Shown: positions 14,825-25,600, counted from the first letter of the stretch. The stretch: DNA of 64,000 nucleotides from Lederbergia wuyishanensis (GCF_022900255.1 NZ_JALIRM010000002.1:309953-373952); one strand, 5' to 3'. The notes: generated from the sequence alone by a model not told the origin. Translations and numbers: made by a program.

Positions 14825-16960
14825 ATGGAGAGGCAGAAGAGAAAAATAAAACAAGAAATCCTCCTGGAAGGATTGGATTGTGCTAATTGTGCTATGAAGA
14901 TAGAGAATAGTGTAAAGGGAATGGATGGAATCACAGAATGCTCCGTTAATTTTGTCAACAAAACCCTTACGCTTGAAGCAGCACAGGATGAAGCGACAGA
15001 CATCGTTTCAGCTGTAAAAAATAAAATAAAAATGATTGAGCCTCATATTACTCCTTTAGAAAAAGGGGTTGATCACGACCACGACCACGATCACGCACAT
15101 GACCATGGCAACAAAAATATCAAGAAAATTGTTTCTCGCTTAATTTTAGGTACCGTTTTAGCAGCTATTGGGATGTTTTCACCCTTATCTGGAATGGCAG
15201 AGCTGGGGATTTTCATTATTGCCTATCTGATTATCGGTGGAGATATTGTATTACGGGCAGCAAGAAATATTACGCGCGGTCAAGTTTTTGATGAAAACTT
15301 TTTAATGGCTATTGCGACCATAGGAGCCTTTGCCATCAAACAATATCCTGAAGGCGTTGCCGTTATGCTGTTTTATCAAGTGGGAGAGCTATTTCAGACA
15401 ATTGCGGTGAACCGCTCGCGCAAATCAATCAGCGCACTTATGGATATTCGTCCAGATGCCGCTAATCTTAAAAGAAACGGAAATATTGTTGTAGTTTCCC
15501 CTGAAGAAGTAAAAATCGGCGAAATCATCATTGTGAAGCCCGGTGAAAAAGTTCCATTGGATGGAAAAGTTATTGAAGGCTCCTCTATGGTGGATACGTC
15601 TGCTTTAACTGGTGAATCTGTCCCTCGAGAGGTAGAAGCCGGAAGCGATGTTTTAAGTGGATTCATTAATAAAAATGGTGTTCTAACAGTAGAAGTGATG
15701 AAAGAATTTGGAGAATCTACCGTTTCAAAGATTCTTGATTTAGTTCAGAATGCAAGCAGCCGCAAAGCGCCAACGGAAAACTTCATTACGAAATTTGCTC
15801 GTTACTATACACCAGTTGTCGTCATTGTGGCAGTTGTCTTAGCCTTCCTTCCCCCACTACTAATAAGTGGAGCAACTTTTTCAGACTGGATTTATCGCGC
15901 GCTTGTGTTTTTAGTTATATCTTGTCCTTGCGCTCTTGTTATTTCCATTCCGCTCGGATTTTTCGGAGGAATAGGAGCAGCATCAAAATCAGGGATTCTT
16001 GTAAAAGGCAGCAACTATTTAGAAGCATTAAACGATGTAAAATATATAGTATTTGATAAAACGGGAACCTTAACAAAAGGCGTATTTGAAGTAGCAAGCA
16101 TACATCCGAATAATATTTCAGAAGAAGAATTATTAGAGTATGCAGCTTTTGCGGAAGTTCATTCCAATCACCCGATTGCCCTTTCCATTAAAAAGGCATA
16201 TGGGAAAGAAATAAATGAAGAAGCCATTCAAAATTATAATGAGATTTCTGGTTATGGAATTCAAGTAACGGTTGCTGGGAAAAAAGTCATCGCCGGAAAC
16301 GCAAAACTGATGAATAAAGAAAACATTCAGTTTGATCAGCCAGATGTTATCGGTACGATTGTTCACGTTGCTGTTGATGAAAAATATGCTGGATACATCG
16401 TCATTTCTGATCAGATAAAAGAAGATTCTGCAAAAGCGATTCGTTTATTGAAGGAATTAGGCATAAAGAAAACGGTCATGCTTACAGGAGACGCGAAAAC
16501 TGTTGGCAATGCTGTAGGTAAAGAACTTGGCATTGACGAAGTACATGCTGAACTTTTACCGCATCATAAAGTAGAAGAAATTGAAAAATTGGATGCAAGT
16601 AAAGCTGGAAACGAAAAAATCATCTTTGTCGGCGATGGTATCAACGACACCCCTGTCCTTGCTCGTGCTGATGTTGGAATGGCAATGGGCGGTTTAGGGT
16701 CGGACGCTGCTATTGAAGCTGCCGATATCGTCATCATGACCGATGAACCATCCAAAATTCCTACAGCCATTAAAATCGCTAAAAGAACAAGGCGAATTGT
16801 TTGGCAAAACATCCTATTTGCTCTAGGCGTCAAAGCCATTTTTCTTATACTAGGAGCCTTCGGAATTGCGACAATGTGGGAAGCCGTATTCTCAGATGTA
16901 GGCGTTACTCTCTTAGCCGTTTTGAATGCGATGAGGGTGATGAAGGTGAAGGAATTTTAA
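14825..16960 (+). CDS. cadA: Heavy-metal-exporting P1B-type ATPase (CadA-like)
   Basis: 711 residues. One N-terminal HMA domain with CANC (residues 19-22), a histidine/aspartate-rich linker (residues ~80-94), and a membrane domain with the CPC metal-translocation motif (C367-P-C369). The phosphorylation loop is DKTGT (D411); SNHP of the nucleotide-binding domain and GDGIND (~603-608) follow. The CPC motif, single HMA domain, His-rich linker and linkage to CadC favour Zn2+/Cd2+/Pb2+ (possibly Co2+) export over Cu+. Start is ATG behind GGAGAG. A bidirectional-type terminator follows. Confidence 0.93.
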   Translation: MERQKRKIKQEILLEGLDCANCAMKIENSVKGMDGITECSVNFVNKTLTLEAAQDEATDIVSAVKNKIKMIEPHITPLEKGVDHDHDHDHAHDHGNKNIKKIVSRLILGTVLAAIGMFSPLSGMAELGIFIIAYLIIGGDIVLRAARNITRGQVFDENFLMAIATIGAFAIKQYPEGVAVMLFYQVGELFQTIAVNRSRKSISALMDIRPDAANLKRNGNIVVVSPEEVKIGEIIIVKPGEKVPLDGKVIEGSSMVDTSALTGESVPREVEAGSDVLSGFINKNGVLTVEVMKEFGESTVSKILDLVQNASSRKAPTENFITKFARYYTPVVVIVAVVLAFLPPLLISGATFSDWIYRALVFLVISCPCALVISIPLGFFGGIGAASKSGILVKGSNYLEALNDVKYIVFDKTGTLTKGVFEVASIHPNNISEEELLEYAAFAEVHSNHPIALSIKKAYGKEINEEAIQNYNEISGYGIQVTVAGKKVIAGNAKLMNKENIQFDQPDVIGTIVHVAVDEKYAGYIVISDQIKEDSAKAIRLLKELGIKKTVMLTGDAKTVGNAVGKELGIDEVHAELLPHHKVEEIEKLDASKAGNEKIIFVGDGINDTPVLARADVGMAMGGLGSDAAIEAADIVIMTDEPSKIPTAIKIAKRTRRIVWQNILFALGVKAIFLILGAFGIATMWEAVFSDVGVTLLAVLNAMRVMKVKEF

Positions 16961-16965
16961 TTTAG

Positions 16966-17005
16966 AAAACACGCTTGGGTATTAATTTTCCAAGCGTGTT
17001 TCTAT
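16966..17005 (+). terminator. Terminator of cadCA
   Basis: AAACACGCTTGG and CCAAGCGTGTTT form a 12-bp stem with an 11-nt loop. It also lies just beyond the end of the convergent minus-strand gene and could serve both. Confidence 0.8.
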
Positions 17006-17018
17006 TAAATCATCTCTA

Positions 17019-17567
17019 TTACTCGTCCTCATCTTCTCCTTCATCGTCATGAATAAAAATATTTCTAAATGGAATGTACTGAGATTGCGTTACCCCATAT
17101 TTTTTATAGGTAAGCAGCATCTCCCTTATGTCATTGTCGGTATTATCACCATGAAATTCCACACGTAATACTAGGCTAAAATCTTTGTCTATTTGAAAAC
17201 CCTCGTAAGGAAACAAATTTTTATCCAATCCTTGATCTTTAACACTTTCTTCATCCATTATTCCAATTGTATTCGTGTTGGACTTTTCTATGAATGGCTC
17301 AATTCGAAACTCATCATCATCTTTCGCTACAATCGAACCATCTCTCTTAAAAAATTCTACCTTCTCGAGTGTTGGATTCCCAATCCCTTCCCACTTAAAA
17401 TCATTACCAATATAAATTGCCTTTCCGTCGTCAAAAAAATCTATCGGTACATATGCATGGCCCCATTTAGTAAATTCCCCATCACGACTCACATAATGAA
17501 ATACCCACCAAAAACTAATAGCAAGAATAGTTATAACAGATAAGACCACTATTGTTTTCTTCTTCAC
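17019..17567 (-). CDS. Membrane-anchored hypothetical protein
   Basis: 182 residues: a single N-terminal transmembrane helix (IVVLSVITILAISFWWVF), then a beta-rich extracytoplasmic domain ending in a very acidic tail (DDEGEDEDE). GTG start behind GAGGGG. No family recognised; no catalytic motif or lipobox seen. It is convergent with cadA and stands alone. Confidence 0.75.
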   Translation of the reverse strand: MKKKTIVVLSVITILAISFWWVFHYVSRDGEFTKWGHAYVPIDFFDDGKAIYIGNDFKWEGIGNPTLEKVEFFKRDGSIVAKDDDEFRIEPFIEKSNTNTIGIMDEESVKDQGLDKNLFPYEGFQIDKDFSLVLRVEFHGDNTDNDIREMLLTYKKYGVTQSQYIPFRNIFIHDDEGEDEDE

Positions 17568-17752
17568 CTAATCCCCTCGAATCCCATAAACTCTATCTCT
17601 ACTTCTATATAGATATTCAGAATACCTTTTAAGACAAAATAAAATATGGAAATCCTTTAAAGATTTCAGCTTTTGCAATTAAAGCAACCTTTTTCCAGCT
17701 TCTATACCAAATATCCTTTGATTATTTCATTTATCAATTTCCCTAGAAAATA

Positions 17753-17780
17753 CCCCTTTGATTCTTTTATATCAAAGGGG
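17753..17780 (-). terminator. Terminator of helD
   Basis: CCCCTTTGAT and ATCAAAGGGG form a perfect 10-bp stem with an 8-nt loop; on the minus strand TATTTTC follows. Confidence 0.65.
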
Positions 17781-17846
17781 TTAAGAGCGTGATATTCACA
17801 TATCATTTAAATCAACAGCATCTTTTTTAAAATCCGATATTAATAT

Positions 17847-20153
17847 TCAACTCTTTTTAAATGTTTCCTCACTTACTTGATCCATAAAAAACGTTCTCTT
17901 ACCCTTAGTGAAAAGATATAGCTCATGCATTGCCCTCGTACAAGCGGTATAAAATAATTTTCGTTCATACTCACGTCCATATTGCTCATTTGAAGCGTTA
18001 TAAATGATGACGGCATCAAATTCGATCCCTTTCGCCAAGTATGCAGGCAGGATGATGATTCCTTTTTCATAGGAGTTTGCATTCTTATCCATTAAGCGTA
18101 CAGGTAATGATGTTTTTAACGCTTCGTACGCTGCTTGGCTTTCCTTCATCGTCTTACATATAATTGCAATTGTCTCGTGCCCTTTATCTTTCAAACGATG
18201 TACACATTCTTCTATTTTTCCATGAAGTTCGCCATCTTCATCTACTTCGATTAAGACTGGTTTTTCTCCATCCCGATTAAACGGCTCGATCATTTCTCCA
18301 CCTGTGATTAGCCCTTTTGTAAAGTCAACAATTTGCTTTGTCGACCTGTAGCTCCGTCTTAATACAATTTTTTCCGTTCCCTCAGGTTCCAAATTTAATA
18401 AAGACGGTGCATCCATTGTATGTGCGTAGATTGCTTGGTTCACATCTCCTAAAATAGTCATCTTACAATGTGGGAAAAGCTGTTTTAAAAACTCAAATTG
18501 AAACGGTGAATAATCCTGTGCTTCATCAATGAACAAATGACGAATAAGTGTATTGGATTTCCTTCCTTCCAACTGGTCCTGTAAATACAAATATGGAGTT
18601 GTATCCTCATATGACATAATATTCGCATTTAAATTTTTTATCGTTTCCTCACAAATTTCTTCCCATCCATCTGGCCAGTCGAATGGTTCCTTTAAAGTAA
18701 AAAGCTTATGATATAAAGCTTTTATATTTAAAAATTTATTTTTCTTTACAGCATTGCGAATTCGTTTAAAATGCTTATTAACAATAGATTTAGCTAAAAT
18801 CTGAAGTTCGCGATCTGCATCATCAAAAGTTTCTTCATCTTGGTTTTTTTGCATATGCTGGAATGCTTCTAAATAGTCGGTTTTATCTAGTAGTTCAGCC
18901 TCATTCAGAACCCATTCTTTTGTTCTTTCCAGTTTCTCTTGTTTGGCGATTTCCTTTAAAAGCCAGTCAGAAGTTAGCTTCAATCGATTCGGAATTGAAA
19001 TTGATCGATCTAGTGAATAAAAGTACTTAGAAATGTCTTGAGCAGAAACAATGGTCCCGCCGCGGAACGATATCGTTTTAAAAATAAGGCCACTATTTGA
19101 TAGTTCTTCAACATAACGATCTATCTGATCTTTAAAATCTAAACCCGCTTTATAACGGATGGCGTTCATTTTCACGTCGTAGTCTGGTTCATTCATAGCA
19201 GTAAGGGTATATTCCATTTGGAAAAAAGAATCGTCAACACTAAACTGGCCACCAAGCCTAGTATTTAAATATTGTTGATATGTCGTCTGCTCCATATTTT
19301 CTTCTCCAAGTTCAGGCAAAACAGTCGCAACATAGCTATTAAATAATGGGTTTGGAGAGAAAAGCATAATATTATCAGACGAAAGTGTATTGCGGTAGCG
19401 ATAGAGCAAATAAGCAACCCGTTGCAAAGCAGCAGACGTTTTTCCACTTCCGGCTACTCCTTGGACGATCAATATTTTACTCTTTTCATTACGAATAATA
19501 TGATTCTGCTCACGCTGGATGGTCGCAACTATACTCTTCATTTGAGTGTTAGCATTTCCGCCTAGCACCTCTTGAAGAAGACTGTCTCCAATCGTAACTC
19601 CCGTATCAAACATTCCCTTTAATACGCCATTTTTTATAATGTATTGACGTTTTAATTCCATCGTCCCGCTAATCTCACCTGATGGAGTTTTGTATACAGC
19701 ACGCCCCGGAGAATAATCATAATACAAACTTGAAATCGGAGCACGCCAATCATATATCAAGAATTCTTCATCATTTACATCCATTAAGGATGCAATGCCG
19801 ATATAAATAGATTCCGCTGACTTTTCACCATCTTCATGGAAATCAATACGACCGAAAAAAGGAGAGTCTTTAAGTCTTTGCATTTGATTAAGTAATCGAT
19901 AGGAATGACCATGGGTTCTTTCCCTTTCAGCAAGTAACTCTGCTTGCTGTTTAATACTGGTAAAGGTTTCAATGACATCATCCGGTTCATCAAGATTAAC
20001 TGTAACATCCTCCCAGAACGTTTTCCGTAATTCGATGATCCCACCTTTTAGTCCACCCATATTTTCATGAACCTGCACTACCTTTTGATCAATCACATCT
20101 TGAATGAACTCCACTCTTTGCTGCTCATTTTCCCACTCTTTACTCATCCGCAC
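17847..20153 (-). CDS. helD: RNA polymerase recycling motor ATPase HelD
   Basis: About 768 residues, the length of Bacillus HelD. A helical N-terminal arm (QQRVEFIQDVIDQKVVQVHE) and FWEDVTVNLDEPDDVIET are followed by FLIYDWRAPISSLYYDY. Superfamily-1 helicase motifs follow: Walker A GVAGSGKTS (~residue 230), Walker B IDEAQDYSP, and C-terminal LAKGIEFDAVII and YTACTRAMHELYL. HelD binds RNA polymerase, removes it from stalled complexes and recycles it. The GTG at 20153 has AAGGAG 6 nt upstream; the ~74 in-frame codons upstream have no site and unlike composition. Monocistronic. Confidence 0.92.
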   Translation of the reverse strand: MRMSKEWENEQQRVEFIQDVIDQKVVQVHENMGGLKGGIIELRKTFWEDVTVNLDEPDDVIETFTSIKQQAELLAERERTHGHSYRLLNQMQRLKDSPFFGRIDFHEDGEKSAESIYIGIASLMDVNDEEFLIYDWRAPISSLYYDYSPGRAVYKTPSGEISGTMELKRQYIIKNGVLKGMFDTGVTIGDSLLQEVLGGNANTQMKSIVATIQREQNHIIRNEKSKILIVQGVAGSGKTSAALQRVAYLLYRYRNTLSSDNIMLFSPNPLFNSYVATVLPELGEENMEQTTYQQYLNTRLGGQFSVDDSFFQMEYTLTAMNEPDYDVKMNAIRYKAGLDFKDQIDRYVEELSNSGLIFKTISFRGGTIVSAQDISKYFYSLDRSISIPNRLKLTSDWLLKEIAKQEKLERTKEWVLNEAELLDKTDYLEAFQHMQKNQDEETFDDADRELQILAKSIVNKHFKRIRNAVKKNKFLNIKALYHKLFTLKEPFDWPDGWEEICEETIKNLNANIMSYEDTTPYLYLQDQLEGRKSNTLIRHLFIDEAQDYSPFQFEFLKQLFPHCKMTILGDVNQAIYAHTMDAPSLLNLEPEGTEKIVLRRSYRSTKQIVDFTKGLITGGEMIEPFNRDGEKPVLIEVDEDGELHGKIEECVHRLKDKGHETIAIICKTMKESQAAYEALKTSLPVRLMDKNANSYEKGIIILPAYLAKGIEFDAVIIYNASNEQYGREYERKLFYTACTRAMHELYLFTKGKRTFFMDQVSEETFKKS

Positions 20154-20526
20154 CCGACACTCCTTTTTTAAAAGTAAAAATACACAAGAAAGTATTTTGG
20201 GACTAAGAATTTTCATTCTAGTTCTAGGGGACATCGCCTCTAAATCATAATATTTTGTCCCCGTAACAATGCTTGTCACCGATAAACGAACTCCCTGCAC
20301 TTTTTTAAATAAAAATGCTTGACAACCATAACCCTCTCTTGGTACAATTAAATTGGATAAATGTGTTTTAATCATTAAACACTAATGCAAACAAAATTAA
20401 TCATACCATGATCATATAAAAATATCAATGGCTGAACAGAATATCCTGTTTCAGTTTTTTTGTTTTAAAATTGACTGAAGATTGACAAAAGTGTATATCT
20501 CTCATATATCCATCCCCTTTCTCCAG

Positions 20527-21249
20527 TTAAGGGACGCTCTTCATTAATATTAATTTCTTCGTTTGCTTATGAAGCTTTTCCTTTATACGGACACATTTAT
20601 TTAAATGTAAAAAGATATGTCTTGTTGCCGGCATCAACATTAAACCTGCAATGTTTTTTTTGCTCCAGTATTCAGCTAACCATCTAGAGTTTGGCAGAAC
20701 TGCCTTTTCATCAAATAAGCGTGTAATTCTGTTTTGATCAACTTGTATCTTAAATTGTCCAGGTTTTAATGAAGATATGACCTTTTGTGTTTGTATGCCA
20801 ACAGCTGCTCTATAGGCTAATAATGAATGAATATCAATTCTTGAACTTAGTATAGCAATATCCTCTTCAGGCATATCATTGCCAGAATGCGTAAATGATA
20901 TATTCATTTTTTCAAGCCAATTTGCAGAATAAAGAACTTGTTGTTCATCAGCCACTAATAAATTCATTGTCATATCTTCAATACGGGCGATATGCCATAA
21001 ATGCCAAGCAATTGAATTTTTCGTATCAGGATTTGGAACTGGAAATTGTCTAAATGTTGTTTCATCCAAGTTTTTCATCAGTTTATCTTCTAATGTTTCG
21101 TGAACCATTTGACTGATAGAGGATGAATGCAACAAAGAATGCTGATTTAAAAATAATTGAACTGCTTTTGAATGTTCCTCTGTTTTTAATATGATTTCTT
21201 TTAATCTTTTATGGTTTTCATTCCACTGCCTTCGTTGTTTCATATCCAC
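20527..21249 (-). CDS. DinB-fold (four-helix, putative metal-binding) protein
   Basis: 240 residues. NSIAWHLWHIARIEDMTMNLL is the DinB-superfamily helix with metal-ligand histidines, and ATRHIFLHLNKC near the C-terminus supplies a further His pair. Members are damage-inducible proteins or thiol (mycothiol/bacillithiol) S-transferases; which applies here is unclear. An additional basic tail (KEKLHKQTKKL) is present. GTG start at 9 nt from AGGAG; the ATG two codons later is an alternative. It lies between helD and dnaB, unlike B. subtilis. Confidence 0.75.
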   Translation of the reverse strand: MDMKQRRQWNENHKRLKEIILKTEEHSKAVQLFLNQHSLLHSSSISQMVHETLEDKLMKNLDETTFRQFPVPNPDTKNSIAWHLWHIARIEDMTMNLLVADEQQVLYSANWLEKMNISFTHSGNDMPEEDIAILSSRIDIHSLLAYRAAVGIQTQKVISSLKPGQFKIQVDQNRITRLFDEKAVLPNSRWLAEYWSKKNIAGLMLMPATRHIFLHLNKCVRIKEKLHKQTKKLILMKSVP

Positions 21250-21430
21250 TCATTAATCACTCCTAATACGTTCCTATGTTAATATTCGAATATGTTATTT
21301 TTAAATCCTCCTTTCCACTAACAAAATTTATAAACTTTCGATTGAATTTAAACTTATTAGCTCCTTTACAGAAATCGAGCCCGCTTTAATATTGCTGATA
21401 AATATAGGTTAATATTTGTTGTTCTTTAAT

Positions 21431-21467
21431 AAAAAAGCAGCCTAATTCACACACGAATTAGACTGCT
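21431..21467 (-). terminator. Terminator of dnaB
   Basis: AGCAGNCTAATTC and its complement form a ~13-bp stem with one mismatch, followed by TTTTTTATT on the minus strand, 45 bp beyond the helicase gene. Confidence 0.8.
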
Positions 21468-21513
21468 AATTTTATACTATTTAATTAATATGAAATCCAA
21501 GTTGTAACCCTAA

Positions 21514-22878
21514 CTATGCTCCCGAAGGAATAGCTGAGTCGTCAAATCTTCGTTCTAAATTGACGAATTTATTGTATTCTTTAACGAAGGCTAGTGAAAC
21601 AGTACCAACTGGACCGTTACGTTGTTTAGCAATGATGATTTCGATAATGTTTTTGTTTTCCGAGTCGTGGTCGTAATAGTCGTCACGATATAAAAAGGCT
21701 ACGATATCGGCGTCCTGCTCAATACTTCCCGATTCCCTTATGTCGGACATCATTGGACGCTTATCTTGTCGCTGCTCCACTCCACGTGAAAGCTGAGAAA
21801 GTGCGATAACTGGAACTTGCAGTTCACGAGCAAGCGCCTTTAAAGAACGGGAAATTTCCGATACTTCTTGCTGACGGTTTTCACCTGAACGGCCACTCCC
21901 CTGAATAAGCTGCAAATAATCAATCAAAATCATACCAAGGCCGTGTTCCTGCTTCAAACGACGACACTTTGAGCGTATCTCACTAATCCTAACTCCTGGG
22001 GTATCATCTATAAAAATTCCTGAATTAGATAAACTTCCCATTGCCATCGTTAGTTTGCGCCAATCCTCATCTGTTAGGGAGCCTGTCCGTAAATTTTGGG
22101 CATTAATATTCCCTTCTGCACAAAGCATCCTCATAACGAGCTGCTCAGCTCCCATTTCCAGACTAAAAATAGCAACATTTTCACCCGTTTTCGTTCCAAC
22201 ATTTTGTGCAATGTTAAGAGCAAAAGCGGTTTTACCTACTGACGGACGAGCTGCCACAATGATTAAATCATTGCGTTGAAATCCGGCGGTCATTCGATCA
22301 AGCTCGGAGAATCCAGTAGGAATCCCTGTGACATCCCCTTTTCGATTATGAAGAAGTTCGATATTATCATACGTTTCAACGAGTACGTCCTTAATATTTT
22401 TAAAAGCACCCGAGTTTTTACGTGAAGCGACTTCCATAATATGCTTTTCTGCTTCATCAAGGACTGCCTCTACTTCATCTTCCCTAGAGTATCCGTCGGT
22501 TACAATATTCGTCGCCGTTCGAATTAACCGACGTAATAACGATTTTTCTTCGACGATACGAGCGTAGTACCCAATATTCGCAGCAGTCGGTACAGAAACA
22601 GCAATTTCACTCAAATAAGATATTCCGCCTACATCTTCTAACATTTTCGATGCAGCCAACTCTTCTGTAACAGTGACTAAATCGATGGCCTTGCCCGTTT
22701 CACTTAATTTAAGCATTACATCGAATATCTTTTGGTGGGAACTACGGTAAAAATCATCAGGAAGCAAGATTTCTGATGCAAGCACTAATGAAGATGGCTC
22801 CAAAAAAATAGCCCCTATTACGGCTTGCTCAGCTTCTATATTTTGCGGCGGCGTTCGATCCGAAAAATCAACATTCAT
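21514..22878 (-). CDS. dnaB: Replicative DNA helicase DnaB (DnaC in B. subtilis)
   Basis: 454 residues, identical in length to the B. subtilis enzyme. N-terminal domain PPQNIEAEQAVIGAIFLEP; RecA-type C-terminal domain with Walker A ARPSVGKTAFALN, Walker B MILIDYLQLIQG, and DIRESGSIEQDAD. It is the hexameric fork helicase loaded at oriC. Start is ATG behind GGAAGGTGA; 25 upstream in-frame codons fall in a repeat and are rejected. It lies downstream of rplI but a terminator and a ~110-bp repeat separate them. Confidence 0.96.
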   Translation of the reverse strand: MNVDFSDRTPPQNIEAEQAVIGAIFLEPSSLVLASEILLPDDFYRSSHQKIFDVMLKLSETGKAIDLVTVTEELAASKMLEDVGGISYLSEIAVSVPTAANIGYYARIVEEKSLLRRLIRTATNIVTDGYSREDEVEAVLDEAEKHIMEVASRKNSGAFKNIKDVLVETYDNIELLHNRKGDVTGIPTGFSELDRMTAGFQRNDLIIVAARPSVGKTAFALNIAQNVGTKTGENVAIFSLEMGAEQLVMRMLCAEGNINAQNLRTGSLTDEDWRKLTMAMGSLSNSGIFIDDTPGVRISEIRSKCRRLKQEHGLGMILIDYLQLIQGSGRSGENRQQEVSEISRSLKALARELQVPVIALSQLSRGVEQRQDKRPMMSDIRESGSIEQDADIVAFLYRDDYYDHDSENKNIIEIIIAKQRNGPVGTVSLAFVKEYNKFVNLERRFDDSAIPSGA

Positions 22879-22930
22879 TGTACTCACCTTCCACACCCTA
22901 TCACGATTCTTATGATATAAAGAAAAGCGC

Positions 22931-23042
22931 AAGGCGCCTGGAATCGCCGACAATCAATGTTCTAATCTGTAAAAAGTCGTTATTTGACTTTTAGCTGATC
23001 AGGTTATTTGACCTCGAGCTGATGGCGCCTAGAGCTAGACAG
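22931..23042 (+). repeat. Dispersed ~110-bp repeat, copy A
   Basis: The sequence begins and ends near GGCGCC and has a core TTTTAGCTGATCAGGTTATT then GACCTCGAGC. Two similar copies lie at 28733-28830 (same orientation) and 48860-48958 (opposite), and a fragment lies at 55977-56010. No coding potential. Confidence 0.75.
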
Positions 23043-23085
23043 TAAATCCTGAGTTCTATAATAATAAACCTAATAGTCTTATCCT

Positions 23086-23130
23086 ATAAAAAATGTGACC
23101 GGCTAAAAACCGCATCACATTTTTTTATAA
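23086..23130 (-). terminator. Terminator of yybS-gdpP-rplI
   Basis: AATGTGA ... CGG/CCG ... TCACATT hairpin with T-runs, 40 bp after the rplI stop on the minus strand. Confidence 0.75.
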
Positions 23131-23171
23131 ATCTATTCTATCATGAATCTTCAAGTTAACATATGGTAATT

Positions 23172-23621
23172 TTAGTTTTCTTCTTTTACGTGGACATCTA
23201 CTGTCGCAACTACTTCATGATGAAGCTTTACAGGTACTTTTGTAACTCCCAATGTCCGAATCGCATCTTCCAAACCAATTTTTCTTTTATCAATTGTAAT
23301 TTTATGCGATTTTTTTAATTCATCTGCGATTTGCTTACTTGTAATCGACCCAAATAGACGTCCGCCTTCACCAGATTTAGCTTTCAATTCTACCGTCAAT
23401 TTTTCAAGTGTTTCTTTTAATTTCTTAGCTTCTTCTAATTCTACGCTCGCTTGCTGCTCTTCTTTTTTCTTCTTATTATCTAAACTCTTCATATTTCCAG
23501 CTGTTGCTTCAATTGCTAATCCCTGTTTAAGTAGAAAGTTATGAGCGTAGCCATCCGCTACATTTTTCACTTCCCCTTTTTTACCTTTACCTTTAACATC
23601 TTTTAAGAAAATAACTTTCAT
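23172..23621 (-). CDS. rplI: 50S ribosomal protein L9
   Basis: 149 residues beginning [20 protein letters not shown], the L9 N-domain signature, then a long charged connecting helix and the C-domain ending VDVHVKEEN. It binds 23S rRNA near the L1 stalk. It overlaps gdpP by 4 bp (ATGA), so translation is coupled. Confidence 0.97.
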   Translation of the reverse strand: MKVIFLKDVKGKGKKGEVKNVADGYAHNFLLKQGLAIEATAGNMKSLDNKKKKEEQQASVELEEAKKLKETLEKLTVELKAKSGEGGRLFGSITSKQIADELKKSHKITIDKRKIGLEDAIRTLGVTKVPVKLHHEVVATVDVHVKEEN

Positions 23622-25600
23622 GACTCTTGGCTCCCTTCCAAATAATCATCTATAACTTGTTTTAATTTTAACTCTGCTTCAAAAATATTAACATCTGTTA
23701 ACTGTGCGGCAGCATTAGATAAGTGGCCACCGCCGCCTAAGGCTTCCATTATGATTTGGACATTGATATCTCCTAATGAGCGAGCACTAATTCCAACAAT
23801 ATCCCCTGCTCGCTTTGAAATGACGAATGAAGCAGAAACCTTATCCATTGTTAGTAAAATATCAGCGGCTTGGGCAATTACGATTGGCTGGTATACTTCA
23901 TCTTCAGATCCACTTGCTATCGCAATGCCTTTTGAATATAGTTCTGCCGTTTCAATTAATTTTGAGCGCTTAATAAATGTATCCATATCTTCTTTTAAAA
24001 ACTTTTGAACTAAAATGGTATCTGCACCTTGCGCTCGTAAATAAGAAGCTGCATCAAACGTTCGAGATCCTGTCCTGAGGGTAAAGCTTTTTGTATCTAC
24101 GATAATACCAGATAATAAAGCTGTTGCTTCAATCGTGTTAATTGTATTTCCCTTTTCACCTTTTGGCTGGTACTCAAGCAACTCTGTTACTAATTCTGCT
24201 GTTGAAGATGCATATGGCTCCATATAGACCAAAAGTGGCTTTTTAATAAAATCTTCACTGCGTCTATGATGGTCGATTACTACAATTCTCTCTGTTTTTG
24301 AGAGAAGCCTTTCATCAATTACAAGACTAGGCTTATGTGTATCCACAACCACAAGAAGGGTCCTTTCAGTCGCAAGCTCCAATGCCTCATCAGGTGTGAT
24401 GAACGTTGAAAAAAGATCAGGACACGATTTCGTTTCTTCAATCAGCCGTTTAACCCCTGTATCTATTTCAGAGGCATCAATCACAATATAACCTTCCCGT
24501 TTGTTCATTTCCGCTGCTTTTCTAATACCAATGGAAGCTCCGATCGCATCCATATCAGGATATTTATGTCCCATCACGATTACTTTATCACTTTCAACAA
24601 TTAGTTCCTTCAGTGCATGGGAAATGACTCGTGCACGAACCCTCGTCCGCTTTTCCATCGGATTTGTTTTTCCACCATAAAACTTTAATTTTCCATTTGG
24701 CAATTTAATCGCTACTTGGTCGCCGCCCCGTCCTAATGCAAGGTCAAGACTGGATTGGGCTTGGACGCCTAAATCAGGCAATGACATATCTCCAATTCCA
24801 ACACCAATACTTAATGTAAGAGGTACGTTTTGTTTTGCTGTTTCTTCTCTTACAACATCTAATATTGAAAATTTATCATTTTCAAGCTCACGATAAATTT
24901 TTTCATTCAGTAATATTACAAATCGATCAGATGAAGTTCTTTTTAGAAAGATGCCATGCTTTAGGGCCCAATCATTTAAAAGTGATGTTACCGTACTATT
25001 TAGTCCACTTTTTGTCTGATCATCCATTCCTTGAGTAGCATCATCATAATTATCAAGAAAAATTATAGCAATGACATTTCGCTCAGATTCATATCTCTTA
25101 ACGGTAGCAACTTGGTCCGTCACATCGAAAAAATAGAGCAATTTCTCTTCCAACTTGAGCTCAACCCTATATTTTCTATCGTGGATTGTCACAATCTCAC
25201 TCTCAATATCTTGCTTAATCAATGGAATAATTTGTTCCCCTATCTCATAGAGAGACTTTCCAACAAGCGTATTTTCATGAAAACAAGCTGCCATAAATGG
25301 ATTTGACCACTCAACGATAAATTCATCATTAATGAGCATAATACCAATCGGCATCTCCAGTAAAGCCTCTTCCCCAACCTTTTTCACTCGATAAGATAGG
25401 GTCGAAATATGCTCCTCTGTGTCCTTTATGACGCTTTTCTCTCCATTTACAGCCGTATAAAATAAGGAAAAGAGCAGTAAAAAGCCAATAATCGCTACCC
25501 ATAAATATTGAAAAGCGATAAATACTAGTAAGATAGCTGCAATCGCTACGATACCATATAGTGGGTAACGCAATTTCCCGCCCTTGAAATATGAAGGCAT
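23618..25600 (-). CDS. gdpP: Cyclic-di-AMP phosphodiesterase GdpP
   Basis: 660 residues, the family length. Two N-terminal transmembrane helices ([33 protein letters not shown]), a PAS domain ([22 protein letters not shown]), a degenerate GGDEF domain, then DHH/DHHA1 with [11 protein letters not shown] (~350) and [11 protein letters not shown] (~440), and [12 protein letters not shown] at the end. It hydrolyses c-di-AMP to pApA and controls K+/osmolyte homeostasis and wall stress. Start is ATG behind AAAGGAG. It sits between yybS and rplI as in B. subtilis. Confidence 0.96.
   Translation of the reverse strand: MPSYFKGGKLRYPLYGIVAIAAILLVFIAFQYLWVAIIGFLLLFSLFYTAVNGEKSVIKDTEEHISTLSYRVKKVGEEALLEMPIGIMLINDEFIVEWSNPFMAACFHENTLVGKSLYEIGEQIIPLIKQDIESEIVTIHDRKYRVELKLEEKLLYFFDVTDQVATVKRYESERNVIAIIFLDNYDDATQGMDDQTKSGLNSTVTSLLNDWALKHGIFLKRTSSDRFVILLNEKIYRELENDKFSILDVVREETAKQNVPLTLSIGVGIGDMSLPDLGVQAQSSLDLALGRGGDQVAIKLPNGKLKFYGGKTNPMEKRTRVRARVISHALKELIVESDKVIVMGHKYPDMDAIGASIGIRKAAEMNKREGYIVIDASEIDTGVKRLIEETKSCPDLFSTFITPDEALELATERTLLVVVDTHKPSLVIDERLLSKTERIVVIDHHRRSEDFIKKPLLVYMEPYASSTAELVTELLEYQPKGEKGNTINTIEATALLSGIIVDTKSFTLRTGSRTFDAASYLRAQGADTILVQKFLKEDMDTFIKRSKLIETAELYSKGIAIASGSEDEVYQPIVIAQAADILLTMDKVSASFVISKRAGDIVGISARSLGDINVQIIMEALGGGGHLSNAAAQLTDVNIFEAELKLKQVIDDYLEGSQES

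Noticed and set aside
20154..20375. N-terminal extension of HelD
   Set aside because: It has no family similarity, and a good AAGGAG sits before the GTG at 20153; family length also favours the shorter form.
20430..20464. Hairpin with seven Ts on the plus strand
   Set aside because: It looks like a terminator, but no plus-strand gene precedes it; could be fortuitous.
21778..21793. parS-like word inside dnaB
   Set aside because: Only the central TCCACGTGAAA matches; both flanks differ from the consensus.
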